Source of the DNA: CAYRVX01 sp964642165
GTDB lineage: Bacteria; Planctomycetota; Phycisphaerae; SM23-33
Reading direction: 5' to 3'
Length of the DNA: 18,065 nt
Assembly: GCA_964642165.1 (NCBI GenBank)
Contig: CAZXOC010000142.1
Location: 1 to 18,065, forward strand
The notes under the pieces are model-generated. The model saw only the letters and a program-made list of their open reading frames with translations. It was not told where the DNA came from and searched no databases. The position numbers were made by a program, and so were the translations under genes. This document shows, piece after piece, positions 5,510 to 12,435 of this stretch. Numbering within the stretch: position 1 is the stretch's first letter; each line of letters opens with the position of its first letter.

Positions 5510-7276
5510 ATGGGAGCGCCTCTCGGCACGCAGCGCTGGGCCGACCTGATGGGGCGCGACCTCGAGCCGGCCTCGCCGCAGCCGCTCCAGCCCGTGCGCG
5601 TGAACCGCAACGGCGTCGTGAAGGTCCACTCGCCGGCGCTGCGCGCGGCGGGCTTCGCACCGGGCGAGCGGGTGAGCCTGGCCGTGGGAGACAGGGGCTG
5701 CACACTGGAGAATCGCCCGGACGGCGTCGTTCTCGCGTCGGGCAAGCCCGTCCGGCTGCCGGCATCCCAGGCCGTCGCCGCGGCCCTGGGCCCGGCGGGG
5801 GCCGCCGGGGCGATTCTCGTCGTCGAAGAGGCCCGCGCGCGGCTCCTGCCGGTCCGCGTTGTCGAGCACGCCGACGACGTGCTGGGCCCGCGCTTTCTCG
5901 ACGATGTCCGCGACGGCGAGATCGTCCGCCACGTGGTGCCCGCCCCGCCGCGCGCCGGCTGGACCGCCGGGCGCCTGGACGAGCTGGAGGCGCTGCTCTG
6001 CTCCCAGCCGTTCCGCATCGACCCGCTGTCGCCACTCGCCGAGGGCGACGACTGGGTCGCCTGGATGACGCGAAACCGCCTTCTGCGCCGACCCGGCCCG
6101 GACGACGACGCGTTGCGCAGGCGCTTCGTTGCAGGCCTCCACGCCGGCCGCCAGTCCGACGGCTCGTGGGGCGCCGTTCCATCGACGGCGTACGCCGTCC
6201 TGCGCCTGCTGGCGCTGGGCGAGAAGGCGACGGGACAGCGGATCCGACGCGCGGCGGCGTGGCTGCTGAGCCGCCGAGAGCCGCCGCCGCGCCCGGGCAC
6301 GTGGATGCTCACCGACGCCTGCCTCGACGAGTGGCTCGCCCGGCGCACTGCGTCCGAGCCGCGCCCACTTGCGCCCTGCGAGATCCTCCGCGTGCCGCCC
6401 GACGAGCGCGTGAGCTTCTACAGTTGGCGTTTCCCCGACGCCGAGCAGGACCCGTTCCGCGCCCAGGAGGCCCAGCGGGTGATCCCGACGTGCGCGCGGC
6501 ACCACCCGCCGGCATGCGAGCCGCGGATCACACACGTCTCGGCCGTCGCCGCCGAGGCGCTGCTTCGCTGCGGGCACGCCGACCACCCGCGCCTGCGGCG
6601 ATACATCCATACCGCCTTCCACCTCGGCGGCGAGTGGGGCTACTGGTGCGGCTGCGGGGCTCTGGGGCTCTTCGACGCCGACATTCCGGCCGACGACGGC
6701 GAACCGGACTTCGACGTCCGCGCCGGATCGGCCGACGGCCGTGCCGACCTCTCTCCCTTGCGCTGGGCCGCCGACGCCGGGCAGTGCGTGCGGCTGTCGC
6801 ACCGGCCCGAGCTGCCGGAGGTCGGCACGCACCTGGAGCCGTTCACCTGGCGGCGCCTCCCGGGCGATGGCGGCTGCTACGCCCTGATCGGCACGGGCTG
6901 GCAGAACGGGGACTGCTGGGCCAAGACGAACCGCGCCCTGGCCGCCCACCCGGCCTGCGCGGGCAGCCTCACCGAGCACCTGGCCGTCTTCCAGGCCTCG
7001 CGCTACCAGACGTCGCTGGGCGAGTGGGACCAGGCCTATCCCGCGGGGATGCTGTCGCTGCTGTCGCTGTACGACAGCCCGGCCGCCAAGGCGCTGGTCG
7101 CCAGGACCGTGCCCTGGCTGCGCGAGCACCAGGGCGACGACGGCCTGTGGCACCACGAGGAGCTGCCCCGCAAGGACTGGGGGCGGCCCGCCCTGCCGCC
7201 CGAGCCGCGCCTGGCGACGTATCACGTCGCCGCGGCGCTGGCGAAGTTCGGCGTGCTGGAGCGCCTTCGGCCGTAG
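5510..7276 (+). CDS. Tandem AbrB-like repeats fused to a terpene-cyclase-like alpha/alpha toroid
   Basis: A 588-residue protein from ATG 5510, with AAGGGAG nine bases upstream. Residues about 28-68 (VRVNRNGVVKVHSPALRAAG, then FAPGERVSLAVGDRGCTLEN) follow the AbrB/SpoVT swapped-hairpin pattern. About 77-115 (GKPVRLPASQAVAAALG, then GAILVVEEARARLLPV) looks like a second, weaker copy. From about 200 to the end there are helical repeats with QW-like motifs: HAGRQSDGSWGAVPSTAYA near 207-225 and GDDGLWHHE near 541-549. These are typical of squalene/oxidosqualene cyclase and prenyltransferase toroids. The DxDD and DCTAE signatures of hopene cyclases are not seen, so catalysis is doubtful. A Cys-rich WGYWCGCGALGLF lies mid-toroid. 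No signal peptide is seen, so it is likely cytoplasmic. A ligand-sensing DNA-binding role is speculation. Confidence 0.7.
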   Translation: MGAPLGTQRWADLMGRDLEPASPQPLQPVRVNRNGVVKVHSPALRAAGFAPGERVSLAVGDRGCTLENRPDGVVLASGKPVRLPASQAVAAALGPAGAAGAILVVEEARARLLPVRVVEHADDVLGPRFLDDVRDGEIVRHVVPAPPRAGWTAGRLDELEALLCSQPFRIDPLSPLAEGDDWVAWMTRNRLLRRPGPDDDALRRRFVAGLHAGRQSDGSWGAVPSTAYAVLRLLALGEKATGQRIRRAAAWLLSRREPPPRPGTWMLTDACLDEWLARRTASEPRPLAPCEILRVPPDERVSFYSWRFPDAEQDPFRAQEAQRVIPTCARHHPPACEPRITHVSAVAAEALLRCGHADHPRLRRYIHTAFHLGGEWGYWCGCGALGLFDADIPADDGEPDFDVRAGSADGRADLSPLRWAADAGQCVRLSHRPELPEVGTHLEPFTWRRLPGDGGCYALIGTGWQNGDCWAKTNRALAAHPACAGSLTEHLAVFQASRYQTSLGEWDQAYPAGMLSLLSLYDSPAAKALVARTVPWLREHQGDDGLWHHEELPRKDWGRPALPPEPRLATYHVAAALAKFGVLERLRP

Positions 7277-7290
7277 GCCACGCGGTGGCC
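7276..7290. terminator. Hairpin between convergent genes
   Basis: GGCCAC-GCG-GTGGCC, a perfect 6-bp stem with a 3-base loop, starts on the last base of the TAG stop of the AbrB-toroid gene and lies 25 bases beyond the end of the convergent PQQ gene. It may act for both strands. No T-run follows, so it would be a GC-stem terminator at best. Confidence 0.45.
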
Positions 7291-7314
7291 GGACCCCGAG
7301 GCGGCGCGAGGGGC

Positions 7315-8607
7315 TCACCTTGCGCCGATGCAGAAGACGTTCTTCATGCCGACGAGGAACATCCTTCCGTTCGCGACGGCGGGCGAGGGGTGGTTCCCGT
7401 CGCCCAGGTCGTTGACGGCCAGCACCTCGAAGTCGCCGCCCGCCTTCAGGACGTAGCTCTTGCCGGCATTGGCGAAGTAGACGCGCCCCCGGGCATCCGC
7501 GATGGGGCTGGCCCAGGCGGACGAGATGCCCGGCAGCTTCTTCGAGAAGACGCGCTCGCCCGTGTCGGCCCGCCAGCAATCGACGTACTGCCCGTGCAGC
7601 CGGTAGAGGTGCTTCGCGGCGATGATCGGCGAGCCGATGCTGCCGGCCACGTTGCGGAGCTTCCACTTGACGTGCGTTTCCGTAACGTCGCCGCGCCCGG
7701 TGGGGTCGACGGCCACCCCGGGCCCGCCGCGCCCGCTGTCGACGTAGACCACGCCGGCCCCGTAGACCGGGCTGGCGGCGTCGGCGCAGCCCCAGCACCA
7801 CCAGAGGCGTTTGCCGCTGCCCGGGGCGAAGCTCTGGAGGGCGTCGAGGGCCTTGCTGGACGCCGAGGCCGCCACGATCATCTGGTCCTTGCCCGCGACG
7901 TTGATGACGATGGGGGTGCTGTGGCCGAAGCCCGTGGTGGGCAGGCGCGCCTCCCACGCGACGTCGCCGCTGTCCCTGTCGAACGCGACGATGCGCGAGT
8001 CGCTCTTCTTGGCCATCGCGCAGACGAGGATGACGGTCCGGCCGTAGAGGATCGGACTGCTGCCGACCGTCACGTCGAAGGTGTGAGGCTCGATCTCCTT
8101 GCGCCAGGCGATCTTCCCGTGGAAGTCCACGGCCGCGATGACGGACGAGCCGAACGCGCAGTACACGTACTTGCCGTCGGTGGTCGGGGTGGGCGCGGCG
8201 TAGCCCCCGCCGGGCCCGCTTCGGAAGTCGGTCCGCAGCCACTGCCCCGGCGGGATCGTCGTGCCCCACAGCCGCTTGCCGTCGCTGGCGCGGTAGCACA
8301 GCACGTGGTGGTCCGGGATCACCTTCGTGCGATCCTTGACCGTCGCGGGCCAGTTCACGGTGCAGATGAAGACGCGGTCGCCCCAGACGATCGGGCTGGC
8401 GTGCCCCCGGCCTACGAGCGGCGCCGACCAGAGCACGTTCTCCTTGTCCTTGCCTCCCCAGCGAACCGGCAGGTCCGCATCGGTCGTGTGCCCCATGCCG
8501 CCCGGCCCGCGGAACCGCGGCCAGTTCTCCGCCCGCCCGGGCGCGCCGGCGTCGAGAAGGGCCAGCATCCCCACAAGGATCGAAAGGGCCGCCGGTGGCT
8601 GCAACAT
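7315..8607 (-). CDS. Secreted PQQ-like beta-propeller repeat protein
   Basis: A 430-residue protein. I place the start at ATG 8607 rather than at the more distal in-frame 8724. The shorter form begins with a signal peptide (MLQPPAALSILVGMLALL, cleavage after about GAPGRA), and AAGGGA sits seven bases upstream. The mature start NWPRFRGPGGMGHT is the 'W.rfRGP.g.G' opening common to planctomycete PQQ-repeat proteins. Repeats of the form 'ageclW...' recur: GKRLWGTTI, GKIAWRKEI, GDVAWEARL, GKRLWWCWG and GERVFSKKL. These suggest a seven- or eight-blade propeller in the periplasm or outside the cell. The usual role is scaffold or binding; enzymatic PQQ use is not indicated. It is monocistronic and convergent to the AbrB-toroid gene. 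Its promoter carries a perfect palindrome, so it is probably specifically regulated. Confidence 0.88.
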   Translation of the reverse strand: MLQPPAALSILVGMLALLDAGAPGRAENWPRFRGPGGMGHTTDADLPVRWGGKDKENVLWSAPLVGRGHASPIVWGDRVFICTVNWPATVKDRTKVIPDHHVLCYRASDGKRLWGTTIPPGQWLRTDFRSGPGGGYAAPTPTTDGKYVYCAFGSSVIAAVDFHGKIAWRKEIEPHTFDVTVGSSPILYGRTVILVCAMAKKSDSRIVAFDRDSGDVAWEARLPTTGFGHSTPIVINVAGKDQMIVAASASSKALDALQSFAPGSGKRLWWCWGCADAASPVYGAGVVYVDSGRGGPGVAVDPTGRGDVTETHVKWKLRNVAGSIGSPIIAAKHLYRLHGQYVDCWRADTGERVFSKKLPGISSAWASPIADARGRVYFANAGKSYVLKAGGDFEVLAVNDLGDGNHPSPAVANGRMFLVGMKNVFCIGAR

Positions 8608-8717
8608 GTCTCCGTCCCTTCCCGTCTGTGCATGGGCGCGTCCCGCCGGAGCCCCCGCAAGGTCGGGAGCCCGTGGGTCGACGCATCGGCAGGCCCCCCG
8701 CGGCCAGACGTCCGCGG

Positions 8718-8735
8718 GGATCATCGCGATGATCC
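8718..8735. promoter_or_regulatory. Perfect 18-bp palindrome, candidate operator
   Basis: The sequence GGATCATCGCGATGATCC is its own reverse complement over all 18 bases. On the minus strand it covers the last bases of the -10 element (8732-8737) and the expected transcription start of the PQQ-repeat gene. This position is typical of a repressor site for a dimeric regulator. It could also form a hairpin at the start of the RNA, but the lack of a loop makes a DNA site more likely. Confidence 0.6.
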
Positions 8736-8759
8736 TATCACGGCAGTCGGCAAGGGCAA
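8732..8759 (-). promoter_or_regulatory. Sigma70-type promoter of the PQQ-repeat gene
   Basis: On the minus strand: TTGCCC (8759-8754), 16-bp spacer, TAGGAT (8737-8732). It leaves a leader of roughly 115 bases before ATG 8607. The -10 is overlapped by the 18-bp palindrome. The same TAGGAT hexamer serves the ATPase cassette. Confidence 0.55.
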
Positions 8760-8790
8760 GCGTCGATGGGCCGCCAAGCGGCCGGGCGCG

Positions 8791-9313
8791 TCACGGCCCG
8801 CCCGCGAGCCCGCGGACCGGGCCTTGCCGCAGGCCCGGCGGCGGGGCAGGCTTCGGGTCCCCGCGCCCGGCCGTGGCCACCGACGTGAAGAACAGGACGA
8901 ACCACGACAGCGACCACGCGATCGAGATGACGATCCACCGGGCGGGCTCGTTGCCGCTGGTGAGGATGAGGACCACGTCTCCCGCGCCGTGGAACAGGGC
9001 CGGGGCCAGCACGCTGCCGNNNNNNNNNNNNNNNNNNNNNNNNNNNNNNNNNNNNNNNNNNNNNNNNNNNNNNNNNNNNNNNNNNNNNNNNNNNNNNNNN
9101 NNNNNNNNNNNNNNNNNNNCCGGGGCCGAAGCGAATGCCGCAGAAACGCAGCCGCCGGCCGAACTCCGCGTTGATCCGCGACTGGAAGTAGCCGCGCTGC
9201 AGGATCTCCTCCCCGAAGCCGGCGAAGACGAACTGGAAGATCAGGCTGGAGAGCCAGTACTCGGGAACGCGGATGCGCAACCAGCCGAAGGCCAGGGCCA
9301 CGACACACGGCAC
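8791..9313 (-). CDS. CPBP-family intramembrane metalloprotease, interrupted by assembly gap
   Basis: The part before the gap, in gene direction, holds a membrane segment and the CPBP motif FAGFGEEILQRGYFQSRI, with the EExxxR glutamates and arginine. The part after the gap starts with APALFHGAGDVVL, matching the later histidine motif, followed by a membrane helix (WIVISIAWSLSWFVLFFTSV) and a stop at 8791. The two halves differ in frame only because the 100 N are an arbitrary filler. This family (Abi/CAAX protease-like) cleaves or modifies membrane substrates. The GTG at 9313 is the only conventional start. CPBP-like sequence (YGLTLENWRGGLRWGLLL) continues upstream in frame to the TAG of the methyltransferase with no ATG, GTG or TTG, so the true start is unclear or the N-terminus is lost. 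It is the last gene of the operon. Confidence 0.75.
9020..9119. other. Assembly gap (100 N)
   Basis: Exactly 100 unknown bases, the customary filler for a scaffold gap of unknown size. It lies inside the CPBP protease gene. Reading frames that cross it are artefacts. Confidence 0.97.
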
Positions 9314-9427
9314 GGCGAACGCCCCGACAAGCAGCAGCCCCCATCGCAGGCCGCCGCGCCAGTTCTCCAGTGTCAGTCCGTACGATCGGAAGCTCCGCCG
9401 GGCGGCGCTGGCTCGCCGAAACCCGCG

Positions 9428-10195
9428 CTACGCTTCGCCGACGACCAGGACGGACTGGCCGAACAGGACCGGCAGGAGACGCTCGGCGGCGGAGACGAAC
9501 GGGACCAGCCGGTCGAACAGGCGGGTCGCGGAGGCGGGGATTCTGGACTTCCTCTGGATGCAGCCGCGCCACCACCAGCCCAGCGCGCCGACCGCGTTCA
9601 TGTACCGCCCGTGCGTGGGCCTGAGGCCCGCCCGGACGCACGCGCGTCGCAGGGACCCGAGCGTGTAGCGCCGCACGTGCCCCATGGCCCGGTCCAGCTC
9701 GCCGTAGAGGCAGGGCATGGCGGGGGCCAGGAGGATGACGCGGCCTCCGGGCCGGAGCAGCCGCCTCATCCGGGCGATGGCGTCGACGTCGTCGCGGATG
9801 TGCTCGATGACGTTCAGGCAGACCACGGAGAGGAACTCCCCGGCCGGGACGTTGGCGTTGGGGCACTCCTCGATGGCGTGGGGGTAGATCTCGACGTTCA
9901 GGTGCTTCTCGAACAGCTTGCGCAGGTGCCGGCGATAGGGCTCGAAGGGCTCGAGGCAGACGACGCGCTGCCGGTTCAGGAGGAACTGCGTGATGTTGCC
10001 CAAGCCGGCGCCCACCTCGACGACCGTCGCCCGCAGGTGGTTGCGGACGGACGCGAAGATCCAGTGATTGTAGTGGTAGACGGTGGCCAGCACGGCGAGG
10101 CTGTGCGAGACGGCGTCGTCCTCCTCGACGCGCCGGTCAAGCGTCACCGGGGCGACGATGCGGCCCGCCTCCGCCTGGGCCGGCTCGTCACTCAT
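9428..10195 (-). CDS. Class I SAM-dependent methyltransferase
   Basis: A 255-residue protein from ATG 10195, whose start overlaps the end of the glycosyltransferase gene by eight bases. Motif I is VVEVGAGLGNIT (58-69), the acidic end of strand two is VCLEPFEP (E82), motif II/post-II is CLNVIEHIRDDV (126-137), and motif III is LRPGGRVILLAPA (147-159). The C-terminus (RLFDRLVPFVSAAERLLPVLF, then GQSVLVVGEA) matches the tail of SAM methyltransferases found beside envelope glycosyltransferases. Substrate is unknown; a glycolipid or polyprenyl-linked glycan is a reasonable guess from the neighbour. The stop is followed in the same frame by CPBP-like sequence. Confidence 0.88.
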   Translation of the reverse strand: MSDEPAQAEAGRIVAPVTLDRRVEEDDAVSHSLAVLATVYHYNHWIFASVRNHLRATVVEVGAGLGNITQFLLNRQRVVCLEPFEPYRRHLRKLFEKHLNVEIYPHAIEECPNANVPAGEFLSVVCLNVIEHIRDDVDAIARMRRLLRPGGRVILLAPAMPCLYGELDRAMGHVRRYTLGSLRRACVRAGLRPTHGRYMNAVGALGWWWRGCIQRKSRIPASATRLFDRLVPFVSAAERLLPVLFGQSVLVVGEA

Positions 10196-12152
10196 TGGGA
10201 TCGTACCTCAGGATGAGGGGCGAGCGCCTCGACGGGCGATCCGGCGCGACGGGGCGCTCCGCCACGCGGGCGGGCTCGTCCAGCCGCATGACCCTCGCCA
10301 GGCGAAACACGTTGATGTAGTGGCCCGAGGTGCGGTTGCGCGTCTGCCCGACGAACTGGAACGGGCCCGTGCTCCTGGGCCGCCCCAGCGCCCGGACGCG
10401 ATGCATCTTCCAGAGCGTGTACCACAGGTCGGGGGGCGTGTTCGCGTCGCCGCAGAGCAGTCCGATCCGCGAATCCCACGCCACGTACGCCACGCCCCGA
10501 TCCCAGCAGGCCTGGACGAACTCCGCGCTCGTCTCCCCGGGGATCTCCTTGTGGTGCAGGAGGCAGGGGGCGTAGCGCGGCGCCAGCGCCTCGAGTGTGT
10601 AGGGCAGCGTCGTGACCAGCAGCTCGCCCTTGGCGGCGTGGCGGCTGTACCAGTCGAGCAGTTGCTTGAATTCCCGGTCGCGGTCGCCGTGGCCCATCAA
10701 GAGGGCCAGGAGGAACTGGTTGGACAGGATCATCGTGGCCGCCACGAGCGACACGGCGATCAGTCGCCCCGCCGGCCTGCCCAGGCGCAGCGCCAGGCGG
10801 ATCGCCACCACGGCCGCCCCCGCGGCCAGGGCGATGTGCGCCATGTACGCCGAGTTCGGGCTCCTCTCGACCGTGGAGGCGACCTCGGGCCACAGCCGCG
10901 TGAGCCAATACAGCGACGCCAGGGCGAGCACCACGAGCAGCGCGACCCGCCCGATGCGGAAGGCCTTGTGCTTCCGGTCGGTCAGGTCCCACAGCCCCCG
11001 GGCCCCGTACGCGCAGAGCAGCAGAACGATCCAGAAGTACGGCACGCAGAAGCGGTGGACCAGCCACGGGTGCAGCACGTGGATGGCCAGGTAGACCACC
11101 AGGAAGATCATCAGGGCGAGGACCTCCCACCGCCGCTTGTACACCGCCCAGCCGAGGCCGAACAGGAACAGGAGCGCCCCCAGGACCTTCGCGAAGCCGG
11201 CGATGACGGCCGCCTCCGTGCCCGCCAGCGAGCTTCCCGTGGCCGTCAAGAGGGGCAGGATTGTCACGTGCCACGTGGCGGTCAGGTGCAGCAGCAACAC
11301 GGCGCCGAGCTGGCTCGGCCAGCGGATGACCTTGAAGTAATGGATGCCGTGGCTGCCCCACTGGAGGTAGGTGCCCAGCATCCAGAGCGCCAGCGGCAGC
11401 GTCGCCAGGGCCGACAGCCCCACGGCGGCGAGCCTCCGGCGCCATCCCCTGCGATGGATCATGTCCATGACGAAGGCGACGAGGATCAGCGCCGCTCCCT
11501 CGTAGCGGGCCATCATCGCCAGCGACGCGAACAGGTACGCCCACCTCGACCGCCTGAGGATGAAGTAGAAGCTCAGCAGGATGAAGAACAGCAGCGCCGT
11601 TTCGGCGATCGGCTGAACGGCCGCGGTCAGCAGGAACGGGCTGACCGCCACGGCGATGGCCAGCCAGACGCCCCACCGGCCGATGAGCCGCCGCCCGATC
11701 AGCCAGAGGAGCACGACGTTCAGCGGGTGCAGCAGGGCGTTGAGCAGCCAGCCGGCCGTCAGGTCCGGGTGGCAGTCCGTCTCGCCGTGCCGGGGGGCCA
11801 CCGCCTTGCTCAGCGCCGCCTGCATCAGGCCCACCAGGGGCGCCCGCATCATGCTCTTCGGCAGCCGGCCCGCCAGCAGTTCGTGGCCCATCGGCGCGAA
11901 GCACGGGAAGTCCGGGTGGGGCACCGGGATGTGGCGGTAGTACCGGATCGACTGGTAGGTGCCGAGCCCCAACAGGATCACCAGCGTGGCGAGGTTCAGG
12001 TACAGCTCCTTGCGGCTGCGCCTGCCGAGGGCAGGGGGCTCCAACGGCTTGCCGTCGGCCGCGGGCCCGGCGTCCGCAGACGGGCCGGGCTTGGGGGGAC
12101 CCGGCTTGGGGCGGGGCCGCTCGCGCCGCCTTCTCTTGCTGGCTCTGCTCAT
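10188..12152 (-). CDS. Polytopic membrane glycosyltransferase-like protein (ArnT/PMT, GT-C type)
   Basis: A 654-residue protein from ATG 12152, with AGGA close upstream. Residues 1-48 are a very basic, Pro-rich cytoplasmic tail. About 10-12 membrane helices follow between residues about 50 and 480, including LNLATLVILLGLGTY, VWLAIAVAVSPFLLTAA, ALLFFILLSFYFIL and IGRVALLVVLALASLYWL. A large soluble C-terminal domain (about 490-654) comes last. This layout is that of GT-C enzymes that move a sugar from a polyprenyl phosphate donor to a lipid or protein on the outer face of the membrane. The first external loop carries PHPDFPCFAPMGHELLAG, where GT-C enzymes keep a catalytic Asp. It is the first gene of a three-gene operon with the methyltransferase and the CPBP protease. 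Exact acceptor is unknown. Confidence 0.78.
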   Translation of the reverse strand: MSRASKRRRRERPRPKPGPPKPGPSADAGPAADGKPLEPPALGRRSRKELYLNLATLVILLGLGTYQSIRYYRHIPVPHPDFPCFAPMGHELLAGRLPKSMMRAPLVGLMQAALSKAVAPRHGETDCHPDLTAGWLLNALLHPLNVVLLWLIGRRLIGRWGVWLAIAVAVSPFLLTAAVQPIAETALLFFILLSFYFILRRSRWAYLFASLAMMARYEGAALILVAFVMDMIHRRGWRRRLAAVGLSALATLPLALWMLGTYLQWGSHGIHYFKVIRWPSQLGAVLLLHLTATWHVTILPLLTATGSSLAGTEAAVIAGFAKVLGALLFLFGLGWAVYKRRWEVLALMIFLVVYLAIHVLHPWLVHRFCVPYFWIVLLLCAYGARGLWDLTDRKHKAFRIGRVALLVVLALASLYWLTRLWPEVASTVERSPNSAYMAHIALAAGAAVVAIRLALRLGRPAGRLIAVSLVAATMILSNQFLLALLMGHGDRDREFKQLLDWYSRHAAKGELLVTTLPYTLEALAPRYAPCLLHHKEIPGETSAEFVQACWDRGVAYVAWDSRIGLLCGDANTPPDLWYTLWKMHRVRALGRPRSTGPFQFVGQTRNRTSGHYINVFRLARVMRLDEPARVAERPVAPDRPSRRSPLILRYDPNE

Positions 12153-12169
12153 GGTCCTGCCATCATCGG

Positions 12170-12195
12170 GTCAGGCAGCAGCCTGACAGCCTGAC
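12170..12195 (-). promoter_or_regulatory. 5' leader hairpin with duplicated arm before the glycosyltransferase gene
   Basis: GTCAGGC (12170-12176) and GCCTGAC (12181-12187) form a perfect 7-bp stem with a 4-base loop, 18 bases upstream of the ATG. A second GCCTGAC (12189-12195) sits one base further, so two copies of one arm compete for a single partner. In the minus-strand RNA the two alternative stems exclude each other. It may be a simple leader structure. Confidence 0.45.
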
Positions 12196-12331
12196 AAGGC
12201 ACACGGCCCGAGGCGGACACGACCGCACGGCCGGTTGCGAGAAAGCGACAGGCCCGGCGAGCAGCCCGTCCACCGAATCCGTCGCTCCGCTTCCCGTCCG
12301 CTCGACTTGGGCGAGTGAGTGTCGTATCCCC

Positions 12332-12359
12332 AGTATTCCACAATTCCTGTAGCGGTCAA
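12332..12359 (-). promoter_or_regulatory. Sigma70-type promoter of the glycosyltransferase operon
   Basis: On the minus strand: TTGACC (12359-12354, 5 of 6 to consensus), 16-bp spacer, AATACT (12337-12332, 4 of 6), in a locally AT-rich island. The expected leader is about 175 bases and contains the duplicated-arm hairpin. The rest of 12196-12331 shows no gene. Confidence 0.5.
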
Positions 12360-12406
12360 GGGACCTGTCCCATCGGTTGCTGGCGGGCCTGCCCCGGGAG
12401 CCGGCC

Positions 12407-12435
12407 CCGCCCGGACGGGCTACCCGGACGGGCGG
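12407..12435 (-). terminator. Interrupted hairpin enclosing the stop codon of the membrane-anchored gene
   Basis: On the minus strand: CCGCCCG pairs with CGGGCGG (7 bp), then a TC/TC internal loop, then CGGG with CCCG (4 bp), with the TAG stop codon (12422-12420) exactly in the 3-base loop. The arms also make an 11-bp direct repeat (CCCGGACGGGC on the plus strand, twice). No T-run follows. Confidence 0.45.

Noticed and set aside
4430..8686. Very long minus-strand open frame (1418 codons), and the 1230-codon plus-strand frame at 5482-9174
   Set aside because: Both are Arg/Pro/Gly/Ala-rich shadows created by high third-position G/C on the opposite strand or in a shifted frame. They cross several well-supported genes, and the second also crosses the N gap.
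8608..8724. Longer start (8724) for the PQQ-repeat protein
   Set aside because: It would put 39 unrelated residues before a good signal peptide, and its first codons lie within the operator palindrome next to the promoter.
10083..12194. 703-codon plus-strand frame opposite the glycosyltransferase
   Set aside because: Gln/Arg/Glu/His-rich shadow of a membrane protein gene; the minus frame shows clear transmembrane helices and coupling to the methyltransferase.
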